Positions 1 through 44,728 of a stretch of DNA of 64,000 nt are shown here, piece by piece. The notes below the pieces were generated by a model. That model ran no database searches. It saw only the letters and a program-made list of their open reading frames with translations, and had not been told where the DNA came from. The stretch comes from Glandiceps talaboti (lineage: Eukaryota > Hemichordata > Enteropneusta > Spengelidae). Within the stretch, counting starts at the first letter, position 1. Each line of letters opens with the position of its first letter. The DNA lies in NCBI RefSeq assembly GCF_964340395.1, contig NC_135552.1:7810494-7874493 (forward strand), given 5' to 3'. The position numbers and the translations under genes were made by a program.

Positions 1-1
1 A

Positions 2-1924
2 CCCACTATGGAAGGTTTGGTTGTGAACTGGGTGCATGGTCTTTCTGGTAAAATTTTGAACCAGAGTATGTTTGGTCACTGTCCCAACTCAACATTAACT
101 GGTGTGAAGAACCTGGATTTATCTCATCTTAATTTAGAGGGCATTGCTAATAATTCCTTTGTGAAATTTCCAGAACTGCAAACCCTTAACTTGTCTTGTA
201 ATAAGCTGTCATCGTCTCGTACTGTGAAGGGTGCATTTAGTGGGTTGAACAATCTTGTAAACCTAGATCTAAGTTCAAATTCTCTAACCTGTGTGCCAGC
301 ACTTGACATCTTCAAATATGGAAAGCTGAAAGTACTAAATCTTTCTAATAATGAGCTTGATAGATGCATCGGTGAAAATACTTTCACAAATGTTCCAACT
401 CTAAGAGAATTGTACCTGCATAGAACTTTGATAACTGAAATCTCACTGAAGTCGTTTTCTGCACTGAAAAGTTTAACAACTTTAGATCTTTCTGGGAACT
501 ATCTTCATCATCTTTTTGAGGTCATCAAAGCAGTGTCTGTAATGACATCATTGGAGCGACTCGACCTTTCAGGAAATCCATTCGTAAATGTTTTCAGTAC
601 TGGTAGCTTCAATTCAAGAACTAAGCGTGAAGCTGACTTACATGTATCCCTTGCAAATCTTACAAAGTTAAAATATTTAAACCTCAATGACTTATTAATA
701 GATTGGCGAATTCTTCAAAATGTAACATCACTGACAAAATTGTACTTGGAGAATATACAGAATGCAGAGTTTCTCGTCACCAACTGGAATAAGTATGGCC
801 TTCAGTTTCCAAAATTGGAAACACTTTCTTTGCAAGGAAGTCACATACATACACTTGATGAAAAGATGCTGAAAACTTTCCCAAATGTGATGCATTTGAA
901 TCTGAAAGCAATTGGACTTGATGTACTCAACAGGGATGCTTTAAGACCTCTAAAAGATTTAGAATTTTTAAACTTGGAAAGTAATTATATAAAGAGTTTG
1001 TCTGGAGAATGGAACCACCATGGTTTGGTGAAGTTATTTCTGTCCTCTAATGGGCTTTCAACTGTCAATAGCGACATGGTCGATACACGAAAACTCCCAG
1101 CGCTGGCAGAACTTGATTTGTCCAAAAACCCTCTCCATTGTGACTGTGATTTAGAGTGGTTTAGAAATTGGATGATAACAAATACAATAGTTAAATTATA
1201 TGACTATGAGAAGTACAGATGTAAAACAGAATCTGACCATGTAATGTTCTTTACCCAATTCAACCCTCCATCTTTGCATTGTAAATCTCTTCTGTACATT
1301 CACCTTAGTATAGGTCTTAGTTGTGTTGCTGTCATACTTATTGCTGTTATTGCCATAGCGATCTATCGTAGGTGGTACATCAGATATGCTTGCTTTTTAT
1401 TCCGTAGTAAAGTCAGGGGGTACCGTGAGCTTGTTGATATTGAAGAAAATGTGAAACCATTTGATGCATTTGTGTCATATAATAGTTCCGATCAGTCCTG
1501 GGTCCTCAGAACACTGGTTCCTCATTTGGAATCTGATACTCCCCCAAAATACAAAATGTGTGTTGACTACAAAAACTTCATTCCTGGGAAATTCATAGTT
1601 GATAATATTGTGGATAGTATTCAGGAAAGCAGAAAGACAATTTTAATTTTGAGTCCTAGCTTTGTGAAAAGTGAGTGGTGTTACTTTGAAATGGAAATGG
1701 CATTGCATAGATTATTTGAAGAGAGTAGAGATGTTGTAATACTAGTTCTATTAGAGCCAATCCCTGACAAAGATTTACCTAGAAGGTTGAGGAGACTTTT
1801 CACTAAGAAAACTTACATTGAATGGCCTCAAGAAGACTGTCTGACAGCCAGAAAATTATTTTGGGCCAAGTTAGAAGATGCATTGAAGATTCCCAGTAAA
1901 GTTGATCGTATACATGAGTTGTAA
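2..1924 (+). CDS. Toll-like receptor, 3' part (5' end outside the window)
   Basis: Single-pass membrane pattern-recognition receptor that would signal through its cytoplasmic TIR domain to adaptors such as MyD88. Counting from the first Met at position 8, the sequence shows leucine-rich repeats (residues about 30-375), a C-terminal LRR cap with CDC at 378-380 and further Cys before the membrane, a hydrophobic segment at about 428-450 followed by basic residues, and a TIR domain from FDAFVSYN (about 485) to FWAKLEDAL near the end. The frame is open through the window edge. The Met at position 8 lies inside the ectodomain: it aligns with about residue 321 of the paralogue at 6124, next to the shared WVHGL motif. 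It is therefore not the start, and about 320 residues are missing upstream. No intron is seen. It has one LRRCT cluster, so it is of the single cysteine cluster type. Confidence 0.93.
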   Translation, partial: PTMEGLVVNWVHGLSGKILNQSMFGHCPNSTLTGVKNLDLSHLNLEGIANNSFVKFPELQTLNLSCNKLSSSRTVKGAFSGLNNLVNLDLSSNSLTCVPALDIFKYGKLKVLNLSNNELDRCIGENTFTNVPTLRELYLHRTLITEISLKSFSALKSLTTLDLSGNYLHHLFEVIKAVSVMTSLERLDLSGNPFVNVFSTGSFNSRTKREADLHVSLANLTKLKYLNLNDLLIDWRILQNVTSLTKLYLENIQNAEFLVTNWNKYGLQFPKLETLSLQGSHIHTLDEKMLKTFPNVMHLNLKAIGLDVLNRDALRPLKDLEFLNLESNYIKSLSGEWNHHGLVKLFLSSNGLSTVNSDMVDTRKLPALAELDLSKNPLHCDCDLEWFRNWMITNTIVKLYDYEKYRCKTESDHVMFFTQFNPPSLHCKSLLYIHLSIGLSCVAVILIAVIAIAIYRRWYIRYACFLFRSKVRGYRELVDIEENVKPFDAFVSYNSSDQSWVLRTLVPHLESDTPPKYKMCVDYKNFIPGKFIVDNIVDSIQESRKTILILSPSFVKSEWCYFEMEMALHRLFEESRDVVILVLLEPIPDKDLPRRLRRLFTKKTYIEWPQEDCLTARKLFWAKLEDALKIPSKVDRIHEL

Positions 1925-2775
1925 AATGTTTCAAATTTAGCTTGGAAGCTGTGACTGTTTGAATATATTTAACATACATGTAGTTGGACTGTCTGTTGAG
2001 AATAAGAAAACATAGATTCCTTGCTAGAGTTACATCATTTGAAATCTGCTGGCCAGATTCATAGAGATTGTGTTTATGCACCGACTGTAATTTGTGTAAA
2101 AGGTGCAACTATAGAACACAGGGCCCAGTATATGTGTTAAAACTTGTTGGTACACAATTTGTGTAAATGTACAACTGTAAATGTATATAGACCATTATGT
2201 TAAAAACTTGTTGAGATAACATGTACCAACAAAGTTATAAGTAGCCCAGTATATTATCTGTATACATGTTGTTGTTTTTCATCTAGTGGCTTTGCTAAGG
2301 TTTGAGAATCCTTGTAACCAAAGGTGAAAAAATCAGTCAAAATTCGAATAGATTTTCATACCTGGCAGCATGATTTTGTTGGGGTATTTTGGTAAAACAC
2401 CTGAGGAAATTAAGTTGAATTTTATACCCAGAAACGCAAAATGAAGAGATCTGGAAGTTTGGGGGATACCAATGTTTTGTACAGATTACAGTGCTACAAA
2501 TGAATGTACATAATAGAAGGTGTTCCCAGCTTGATCAATGCAAAAATACACTTCCTTGAAAGGTTTGGTTCGAAAGGTTGGGTTCAGTATCCATTAGGTG
2601 TTCTGCAGTGGATATTTCCTAGTGCTGCGATTTAATATTTATTTTACTTGTCTAAAACAATAACAACAACAACAACAACAACAACAACATAATTTAATTC
2701 TTTTTATTTAACCAAAGACTCAAGAGATTCATCAACTTGATTTCATGATATATTACATAATATAAAAGTTATTTT

Positions 2776-2928
2776 ATCACAAGCAGGAAAATGTCTTCAA
2801 ATTCTGAAGCATTGGTCAATAACCACACACACACACCATTACCACCTGGTGAAAACATTCAGTCCACTGAAGAAGTCAATGGAGTCTAGACGAAATATTT
2901 GGACAAGGTAGCATTTCCTGCTTGTGAT
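2776..2928. repeat. Short fold-back element
   Basis: Arms at about 2776-2793 and 2912-2928 are inverted copies (ATCACAAGCAGGAAAATG against CATTTCCTGCTTGTGAT), separated by about 120 bases that include a short CA run. Probably a small non-autonomous mobile element or its remnant. Confidence 0.55.
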
Positions 2929-3425
2929 ACAAAATGTACATGTAAAATAACCTTTATATAGACGTGTTTCAACATTTTCTGGAACTTACATGTATTTGAA
3001 ATGTAAATGCCTAATTTTACCTACATGTATTATACATGTAGGTACAGTACACGTACACCTATTGATAGAATTTAAATAGCAACTGATGTCATACAACATT
3101 ACCAGGTGATAAATGTACCAGGAAGTACAAAGGACTATACTGTAGTCTTTGATCATTTACAAACATGGTGTGAGCAACCTTTTTATAGGACTTGTGTAGA
3201 AATTATGATATTGTTACTTTGATTTGTAATAGTATCTAGTGAAATACATGTATTATTCAATTTTTATTGACACATACATTATCATAGCCACCATATCAAT
3301 GTGTTAGTGTTTGTAGTCTTTGTACTTTTATTGGTTCACCTTACAGCATGTCAGTCATATATATAAGAAATCATTATACACATGTATAATGGCTTAACTA
3401 TAATATTGGTCTTTTAGTCCTAGCT

Positions 3426-3431
3426 AATAAA
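3426..3431 (+). promoter_or_regulatory. First AATAAA after the first TLR stop codon
   Basis: This is the first canonical poly(A) hexamer downstream of the stop at 1924, about 1.5 kb away and directly before a hAT-like repeat. A non-canonical signal nearer the stop is equally possible, so the 3' end of the transcript is uncertain. Confidence 0.25.
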
Positions 3432-3602
3432 CAGTGTGCCCTCTAATGATAGCCAAATTTTGTTGTTGTGAGTCAAAATGACAAAAACTAGGATTTCTTG
3501 TGAGCCACTACATAATAAGAGATATGGGAACACCAAATTTTGGTGTGTCAGTAGAAATTGTGTGCATCAGTTGCACGTCAAATTGGCTTAATGGACATAC
3601 TA
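3432..3602. mobile_element. hAT-like MITE, copy 1
   Basis: The left end reads CAGTGTGCCCTCTAATGAT. The right end is a degraded inverted copy (TTGGCTTAATGGACATAC). The interior matches the better-preserved copy at 21243-21395 over most of its length. The CAG...CTCTAA ends are typical of hAT-derived elements. No coding capacity. Confidence 0.6.
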
Positions 3603-3995
3603 CTTATATTTTATAAACAAATAAAAATATGTTAACTAGTTGTAGTACAAAAAAGGTGTTAATGGCAATGTGTATTGTCTTGACTGTATCTACTTTTATA
3701 TCCAAAATATGAAATTTTTCCAGAACACATAATAATTTGAGTGGGCGAGACTATTTTGCAGACAAAATGTTAATTTTGAAGCAAGTTTTCAAAGATCATT
3801 GTCATGTGATGTCATGAAATTTGAATTTACTTTGGTATTGTATTGACTTTGATAATGAAAAACAAATTTGCTTGACTCTTTCAGAGAAGGTTTTATTTCA
3901 AAGTATATTATTTCAGGGATCATTGTCGGATATCATAAATTTGTATTTAATTGGCAATGTTGGTTTAATGTTGATAATGTGAACAAAAGAATAAT

Positions 3996-4160
3996 TTTTC
4001 AGTGTGTGACCAAAAATAACTTTTCAGTGTGTGAACAAAAATAACTTTTTAGTGTGTGAACAAAAATAACTTTTCAATGTGTGACCAAAAATAACTTTTC
4101 AGTGTGTGAACAAAAATAACTTTTCAGTGTGTGAACAAAAATAACTTTTCAGTGTGCGTG
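3996..4160 (+). repeat. 25-bp minisatellite, about 6.5 copies
   Basis: Unit TTTTCAGTGTGTGAACAAAA plus ATAAC, with phase starts at 3996, 4021, 4046, 4071, 4096, 4121 and 4146. It is embedded in a longer degenerate duplication: the flanks at about 3870-3990 and 4160-4290 share the GACTCTTT..AGA(A)AGGTTTTATTTCA theme. Confidence 0.85.
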
Positions 4161-5401
4161 ACTCTTTTGTGGAGAAAGTTTTATTTCAGAGCATCAGATT
4201 TCATGGATAATTAATAGATGTAAAATTTAATTTAATTTGCACCATGTAGGTGTTGATAATGAGGGGAAAAAACAAAGTAATTTAATTTATTTTGAATCTG
4301 ATTTATTGGGATGATAATTCCATATTTAAAAGCAAATATAAAAAAGCAAAAAGAAAATATAAAGCAAATATATCTCTTGATAATTTGAAGTTGAAAAGCC
4401 CCAAATATATATGAAGTTGTTTAATTCTGAAGAACACATTCAACATGCTATTTTGAAATTATCATTACGCATTTCTTTGCAGAAAATGAGAAGATAATAT
4501 GAAACAGTACCATCCATAACCATAGCTTTGAAATTATCTTCTTTAAAATCAGGAAAGAACCTTAAGAAATAACAATTTTATTTACAAAGAGTGTTATTGT
4601 TTGTTTTTACCAGAAGGTACAGAGTTTTCAAATTCAATTTTAAAAATGTAACAAATATTCTTTATACTATCAATGCAATATTTGCATACCGTAGCATAAT
4701 ATACTTAAAAGTATAAGTATAATAGATATATATAATATATTTGTATAACTTTAAGAACATGATCACAAAATTTTGTATGATTTTAATATAGCATGGAGAT
4801 TTAAAATTTGAAAACTTTTTGAACTTCTTAATGTTGTTAGCTGTGCAGTGTGTTTTATTCACCATATTGCAGTACAATAGAGTTTATCTGTATGATACGA
4901 CATATGATTTGAATGAACATGTAGAGCATGATGATGAGTTACAGTATTATTTTTGAACATTGTCACATACTAGTGCGTGCTAGAGTTTGTAGTTGTCATT
5001 GGTTTCATTTGCTTGACTGAGTATCATGTATTTTGTATTCATGTACTCTGATTTAGTACGGAAAGTAATAAAGGAGAGTGAATGAAACTGAATATAGCAA
5101 TATTGTTATTTGTGGCAAAATGTAGAATTGATAGAATTTATTCTATATTATAAATCCCATTCAGTAACTTACATGTATAGTGCATGTACATTGAGTATTT
5201 CTTCATATCATAGTCAGGAACCATGCCAATTCCAAGATTTGCAGGAGAGGGAAGTATTAATTCAAGTCTGTATTGATCAAGTTCTGTTGGGTTACGTCCT
5301 CAAAAGAACCGCTTTAGTCATAGGCTAGGAATGTGTTATAGACATACAATGTAGTTGTACATATCTAAGTACAACAAATTTTTTAGCACAACTGAACTAC
5401 A

Positions 5402-5436
<35 letters not shown>

Positions 5437-5480
5437 ATGCGTGCATGCGTGTGTGCATGCATGCATGCGTGTGTGTGTGT
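5402..5480. repeat. GT / GCAT simple repeat
   Basis: Alternating GT interrupted by GCATGCATGC stretches. Alternating purine-pyrimidine throughout, so Z-DNA-prone. Open frames across it are repeat artefacts. Confidence 0.9.
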
Positions 5481-6097
5481 TCGTCCACGGTTTGATGTCT
5501 GAAGTTGTTTTATGTATAGAGGCCATACAGCTGTTGTTATCGAATATTGAAGTGTAAGTTTCTGTACTTCCAACATGCTGAGCGAAGTGTTATTAATCCA
5601 ATTTAGTTGTGTGCTTTTCCTGTTTGTAACAGGCTCCGTTTGTCCACGGTCTGATGTGTCAGTTGTATTAGATTTTTCAATGGCCAAAAGAAGAACTATT
5701 CGTCCCATATTTGTATATCATGTGTGTTGAACAATTCACCAATTGTTGTTCACCAGAACATGAGCTATGTTGAGTCAGATATGTATATTGTAGCCATGTC
5801 TCTGGGCTATTCCTAACTTGAAGTTGATACAGTACAAATGCTAGCACTCCTTCCTGGTCAAGGAATGAATACATATATATCAAATAACTAGTTCTTTCTT
5901 GTGTCACATGTACAATTGAATGCCTGGATGAATAGGATCAAATCATTGGCAGACATCCATTGTTACTTCTGCATTGTATACCATTCATGACAATTGTGTT
6001 TTGGCTGACTGACTTCTGTAAATACTGAAATAGTAGTGACGCACTTGTAGTGCAAGTGTAGCCATCTACTTTAGCAGTCAGTAGCCGAATTTTACAG

Positions 6098-6106
6098 ATG
6101 TTGTGA
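6098..6106 (+). promoter_or_regulatory. Two-codon upstream ORF before the second TLR
   Basis: ATG-TTG-TGA lies 18 bases upstream of the chosen ATG at 6124, in a different frame. If it is part of the mature leader it could dampen or meter initiation. The preceding bases (AATTTTACAG) also resemble a splice acceptor, so a 5' UTR intron is possible. Confidence 0.35.
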
Positions 6107-6123
6107 CGTTTTCTCTCGAAAAC

Positions 6124-8961
6124 ATGTCGTTTCTGCCAATACTGCAGTTAGTTCTGTGCGCTTTCCTGGTTCTTGGAGGACGGACTTTCACACTTCCACT
6201 GTGGAAAGTATACAATAACACATATGTTCGTTACAATGCGTTGTGGTCTTCAGCTCGTGTGGACCAGTCGTTCTTTGAAAGTCTACCTGAAGTTGTCACC
6301 CACCTGTATTTGAGTAGTAGTGGATTCAGTAATGCAACAAACACTACTTTCAGAAACTTCACCAGATTACAACATTTAGACTTGAGTAATAATCCCATCA
6401 TGCAGATTGACGCTGGAGCTTTTCATAATCAATCAAACCTGATGACTCTCACTTTGGCAAGAAATTCAATCTTTTTGAATTCAGGTGGTGACTGCACCGA
6501 AGGTTTAGTCTTCAATTGTGGAATGTTCCGTGGATTATTCAACTTGATGACTCTTGATCTCACCTTTACAGGAATTGGCAATGAGGTCACTAAAGACTTA
6601 TTTCAACACCTTGTTTCTCTTGAGAAGTTACTTCTCGGGAATAACTGCTATACTCACTTGAAAGAAGACACATTTGATTACCTGGTTAATCTGAAAGTGT
6701 TGAATCTATCATATGCATTGGTGGAATATTTACCGGAGAAACTCTTCATGAAATTGACAAAACTTGAAGAACTTTATCTTTCACCATCAAGACTGAAACA
6801 GGTCCCTAATGATGCATTGAAATATGTGAACTTACAGAGACTGTATTTGGGTGGTAATTTTCAAGGGGGTGTTGTCTTTAATCGACAGTTCAACAATGGT
6901 ACAAAACTGAAGAGAATGGCTATAAATGGCTGTATGACAGTTCACCCACTTCAATGTTACTGTATAAAGCTGCCTATCACCAATCAAACATTTCAATATG
7001 TGACAACAGACATATTTCTGTATTATGAACAGTTGGGATTAGACTATGAGGGCGTCAGAAATCTGCTTTCTCATCCTCCAAGAACTAGATACCTGGCTGT
7101 GATTTGGGTGCATGGTTTAGCAGGGACTTTGCTTTCACCTTCACTCTTTCAAGGTTGGACTGATAGGATAGAAAAAATAGAACATCTTGATTTATCACAT
7201 CTTGGAATTATTGGTATCCAGAATTATACTTTTGCTAATTTTACAAACTTGAAACACCTGTATCTTGCAAATAACCAATTGTTGAATGTCTTACTTGAGA
7301 AGAATGCTTTCTGGGGACTTGGCAAACTTGAAATATTGGATCTACATGCAAATGCAATGACGTCAATTCCGGAACTTGATTACTTTACACAACAGAATAC
7401 AAATCTGAAAGACCTGAGGCTCTCAGACAACCAACTTTACCAGTTCATTGATAGTAATGTTTTTCGTAACTTGCCTTTGTTGGAGAGACTAGACCTGAAG
7501 AACACCCACCTCAGAGATCCTGTAGTAATGGAAAGTCTTGTCAATTTAACGAATTTACAACATTTAAATCTAGCTGGAAATAGTTTAGAAATCCTTTCAA
7601 CTCTTGTATCTGTACTTTCAACTTTGAGAAATATTGAAATTCTTGATCTCTCTGACAATTACTTTGTGCGAAGCAGACGTTCAGACTGTATTTCTCTCTC
7701 AGAACTTAGTAAATTACAGTCATTAACACTGAGTGGATATGGAGTTGATTTATATCTGTTGTCTAATGTGATATCAATACAAGAGTTGCATTTGATAAAG
7801 CCAGCAGAGATTGACCTAGTCTCCAGTTGGAAGATGTGTCAACTTTATTTTCCAAACCTTAAAACTTTGTCAATTTCTGGAAGTCGAATGACTCTTGATA
7901 AAAACATGATGAAAACGATGCCGAACTTAACACGCCTGATTTTACCTAACAACAGAATTGATGTTTTGAATTGGAATTCTATTGCTGAACTTCGTCATCT
8001 AGAATATATGGATCTTACTGGTAATGAGATCAAGGAAATAAAAGGAAAAAATTGGCAGTTACTAAACTTTTCAACATTAATATTGAATGAAAATAAGCTA
8101 ACGTCCGTTTCAAAGAGTTCAATTGATATACGATCTCTGCCCAAGTTAACAACATTAGATGTATCTCACAATTCTTTTGAATGTGATTGTGGTATGACAT
8201 GGTTTCGAGACTGGATGCATTCTGACAAAGTAGTTGAATCTTTAAATTATGATAGTTATGTGTGTAAAGCTCCTGCAGGTGAAGGAGTTGTATTTTTGCA
8301 GGACTTCAACCCAAACGACTTACAGTGTGAATCGCTGACTCTCATATATGTTGCTGCAAGTTTGAGTTGTATTGTTTTTCTGTTTATTATTTTGGCTTCA
8401 GTTTGTGCACACTACAGGTGGCATATACGCTATGCAATATTCCTTATTCGATGCCGAGTAAGGGGCTACAGTCAAATACCAGAAACAGAAAAAGAATTTG
8501 ATGCATTTGTTTCTTACAATGGCAAAGATCAGAAATGGGTCCTCAAAACTCTTGTGCCTCACTTAGAGAAAAATTGCTGTACAAAGTTTAAGATGTGTGT
8601 AGATTATAAAAGTTTCATCCCGGGTAAATTTATAGTAGATAATATCATGGATAGCATTGAGAACAGTAGGAAAACTATCCTAGTATTGAGTCCAAATTTT
8701 GTCAAAAGTGAGTGGTGTTATTTTGAAATGCAAATGGCCCATCACAGACTCTTTGAAGACAAAAGAGATGTTGTTATTTTGCTTCTTCTGGAGGATATTC
8801 CAGACAAGGAGGTCCCAAGAATGTTGAGGACACTTTTGTTGAAAAAAAATTATATAAAATGGCCACAAGAAGAGTGTAGTACTGCCAAAGAATATTTTTG
8901 GGCTCGACTTGAAAAAGCCTTGAAAATGCCAAGTGCCGTAGATCATATTTACAATGTTTGA
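6124..8961 (+). CDS. Toll-like receptor, complete, intronless
   Basis: Full-length receptor of 945 codons. The chosen start is the ATG at 6124: it is followed by a good signal peptide (MSFLPILQLVLCAFLVLGG) and has A at -3. The open frame runs upstream only to a GTG at 6103. The ectodomain (residues about 25-735) consists of roughly 20 leucine-rich repeats with many N-glycosylation sequons and no Cys-rich N-terminal cap. One LRRCT begins with CDC at about 687. The membrane segment is at about 739-763. The TIR domain starts at FDAFVSYN (about 792) and ends with YFWARLEKAL. Box 2 reads DYKSFIPGK: the BB-loop Pro-Gly is kept, but the usual Arg-Asp is replaced. It is a tandem paralogue of the gene at 2-1924, with very similar TIR and WVHGL regions. 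The ligand cannot be told from sequence. Confidence 0.95.
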   Translation: MSFLPILQLVLCAFLVLGGRTFTLPLWKVYNNTYVRYNALWSSARVDQSFFESLPEVVTHLYLSSSGFSNATNTTFRNFTRLQHLDLSNNPIMQIDAGAFHNQSNLMTLTLARNSIFLNSGGDCTEGLVFNCGMFRGLFNLMTLDLTFTGIGNEVTKDLFQHLVSLEKLLLGNNCYTHLKEDTFDYLVNLKVLNLSYALVEYLPEKLFMKLTKLEELYLSPSRLKQVPNDALKYVNLQRLYLGGNFQGGVVFNRQFNNGTKLKRMAINGCMTVHPLQCYCIKLPITNQTFQYVTTDIFLYYEQLGLDYEGVRNLLSHPPRTRYLAVIWVHGLAGTLLSPSLFQGWTDRIEKIEHLDLSHLGIIGIQNYTFANFTNLKHLYLANNQLLNVLLEKNAFWGLGKLEILDLHANAMTSIPELDYFTQQNTNLKDLRLSDNQLYQFIDSNVFRNLPLLERLDLKNTHLRDPVVMESLVNLTNLQHLNLAGNSLEILSTLVSVLSTLRNIEILDLSDNYFVRSRRSDCISLSELSKLQSLTLSGYGVDLYLLSNVISIQELHLIKPAEIDLVSSWKMCQLYFPNLKTLSISGSRMTLDKNMMKTMPNLTRLILPNNRIDVLNWNSIAELRHLEYMDLTGNEIKEIKGKNWQLLNFSTLILNENKLTSVSKSSIDIRSLPKLTTLDVSHNSFECDCGMTWFRDWMHSDKVVESLNYDSYVCKAPAGEGVVFLQDFNPNDLQCESLTLIYVAASLSCIVFLFIILASVCAHYRWHIRYAIFLIRCRVRGYSQIPETEKEFDAFVSYNGKDQKWVLKTLVPHLEKNCCTKFKMCVDYKSFIPGKFIVDNIMDSIENSRKTILVLSPNFVKSEWCYFEMQMAHHRLFEDKRDVVILLLLEDIPDKEVPRMLRTLLLKKNYIKWPQEECSTAKEYFWARLEKALKMPSAVDHIYNV

Positions 8962-9168
8962 GATGGTTCATTTTTTTGTTAGCTTGAAATGAAATACATC
9001 ATGTCACATCATTACATGTAACTTGTAAGCTCATGTCATAAAGTGAACAATGTACTTCAGTCATGCATGGTCTCTGGCTATATAGTATTAGTTTGCAGGC
9101 AATGAAAACTGTCTTTGGTTGAGAGTGGAGGAAATCATTTCCTCAAGACTTTGGAGCCATTCAGAATC

Positions 9169-9174
9169 AATAAA
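9169..9174 (+). promoter_or_regulatory. Putative poly(A) signal of the second TLR
   Basis: AATAAA about 208 bases after the stop at 8961, a normal distance for a compact 3' UTR. Confidence 0.5.
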
Positions 9175-9659
9175 CAATTAATTCCAAACACTTCTCACCT
9201 CAAACACCTAATGTATCTGTCATGCTTATGAGTCCGTGTTTGGTGGGTGACCCGGTACACGTACATAGTATGTTTGATCTCTGCTACATAGTGATCAGTT
9301 GGTTGTAGATTTGGTTCACCTATTCCAGGTGCTGATACAGCATTTTTAACATTGAAGATGAGTCATTACTTGAAAGATCTGTTTTTTTAAAAATACTTTT
9401 TTGCTACATTTTGTATACACCAGGGACTGTTATAGCAACATGTTACTACTGGTATTTGTTTGTGTGTTTAATTCTAACCTAACTGACTAGTGATATTATG
9501 ATAATAATAATGTAAAACTATAGTGCTATTTCTACCACAACATACAAATGTACATGTACATGTAATGTTTTTAACTATTATTACTGTAGTTTATATATGT
9601 ACTAGTTGTTTTAGCACCAAACACTTATTGCAGAAAATCAAATGAAGAAGTAGTTTTCT

Positions 9660-9725
9660 TAATGGATGCAATAAAAATTGTATTCTATTCTATTGTATTA
9701 TATTGTAGTCTATTCTATTCATATT
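9660..9725 (+). repeat. Possible 3' tail of a non-LTR retroelement
   Basis: GATGCAATAAAAATTG followed by imperfect TATTC/TATTG pentamers, the kind of 3' end seen on CR1/L2-like LINEs and their SINEs in invertebrates. No reverse transcriptase remnant was recognised upstream. Confidence 0.3.
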
Positions 9726-10300
9726 GAAAAAAGTGAATATTATAATTACATACATTCATATATGATAGAATCTTTCTCCAAACTTCTACTTAGTTCAGTA
9801 GTTGTGTACAAACAAGTAACAGTGCTAACACCTCAAGGGAGAAAGAGGAATAATTTGATGGAACAGTGGTGAAAGGTTTATTCAGTCAGACTTTGTCCAT
9901 CTGTCTGCCTTTCTACATTGTATCTGTTCACTTATGTAAGAAAGAGGAATCATGTCTATGAATAGAAGTGATTGAAATCCCATGAATACATGAAAAGACT
10001 GAGTAATTCAGATTGTATGAATGTGAAACTTTCTGATAGGTGGTGTTGGCTGTGTAGTTGGTTTTGTTCAATGTATTAAACAGTTCTAAGTACAATTTTC
10101 AAAATGTATGTAAGATATAAGACATACCCAGGTCTTTTACCATGTCTGTGAAAGTTCTACCACATTTCCCTTGTCTGTAACCAGGGTTTCCCAAATGGGA
10201 AGAAAAAAACTTTGATGGATAGATGTTTAGTTGGTGGAATGATAGATTTATAGATTTTATGAATCAAAGTGGACTTAGTGGATGAAGAAGTATAGACGAA

Positions 10301-10338
<38 letters not shown>
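10301..10338. repeat. (ACAG)n microsatellite
   Basis: About nine tandem tetranucleotides with no interruption. Confidence 0.95.
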
Positions 10339-10461
10339 CAAATGTAATAACCATGAATACTAATATCAACACCTCTTAAAAGCAGTGATGGATATGAAAT
10401 GATAACAGTATAAAAATGAGATAATTACCATTTCCTTTTTTTTTTTTTTATATCTTTATAG

Positions 10462-44298
<33,837 letters not shown>

Positions 44299-44728
44299 AA
44301 GCAATTTAAAACTTTCAAGCCCATGAACTTTACCCAGTGGAATTGTCAAATATTGGAACTTTTTTTAAGTAACTATGTACAATTGTGCTAATTTTATGAC
44401 CGAGTCTTGTCGAAGGATCTAAGTCACTACGACTAAGTCCTGTCGAGGCATCCGAGTCCTTTCGTACCTTGGGAGATGGAATCACAAAGTACAGTTATGC
44501 ATATTTTATGACAGTGAATCTATCTTCAGAAGGAAGCCCATTAACTTGCTGTCTTGAATAGTGTTATTGATAATATGTATCTTCTGTAAACATACTCACT
44601 CAGTTGAGTCAACACTGTAAATTGTACTTATCAATTAACATTGTAAGTCTAATAATTAAAAAAAATATCACCATTGTACAGAACTAACCAATATTATGCT
44701 ATATCTGCCTCTTTCTCCCTTTTTAAAA

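Larger units (their letters stand above)
1925..6123. other. Intergenic region between the two TLR genes
   Basis: Contains the 3' UTR of the first receptor, an (AAC)n tract at 2658-2689, a fold-back at 2776-2928, a hAT-like MITE at 3432-3602, a degenerate repeat block at about 3727-4290 enclosing a 25-bp minisatellite, a GT/GCAT-rich simple repeat at 5402-5480, and the promoter and 5' UTR of the second receptor. Short open frames here show no recognisable domain. Confidence 0.7.
8962..10461. other. Intergenic region / upstream intron of the RhoGAP gene
   Basis: Holds the 3' UTR of the second TLR, an AATAAA followed by imperfect TATTC-type pentamers at about 9670-9725, and a (GACA)n tract. The stretch just before 10462 is a long T-rich tract ending in AG. 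I looked here for the initiator exon of the RhoGAP gene and found no convincing ATG exon with a compatible donor. Confidence 0.6.

Noticed and set aside
2867-2895. Hammerhead-ribozyme-like core (CTGAAGA ... GAAA) within the fold-back at 2776
   Set aside because: The flanking inverted repeat begins 16 bases after GAAA, so stem III cannot stack on the core as required, and stem II would have only three pairs.
6103-6123. Upstream extension of the second TLR by seven codons
   Set aside because: The codon at 6103 is GTG. The ATG at 6124 is followed by a proper signal peptide.
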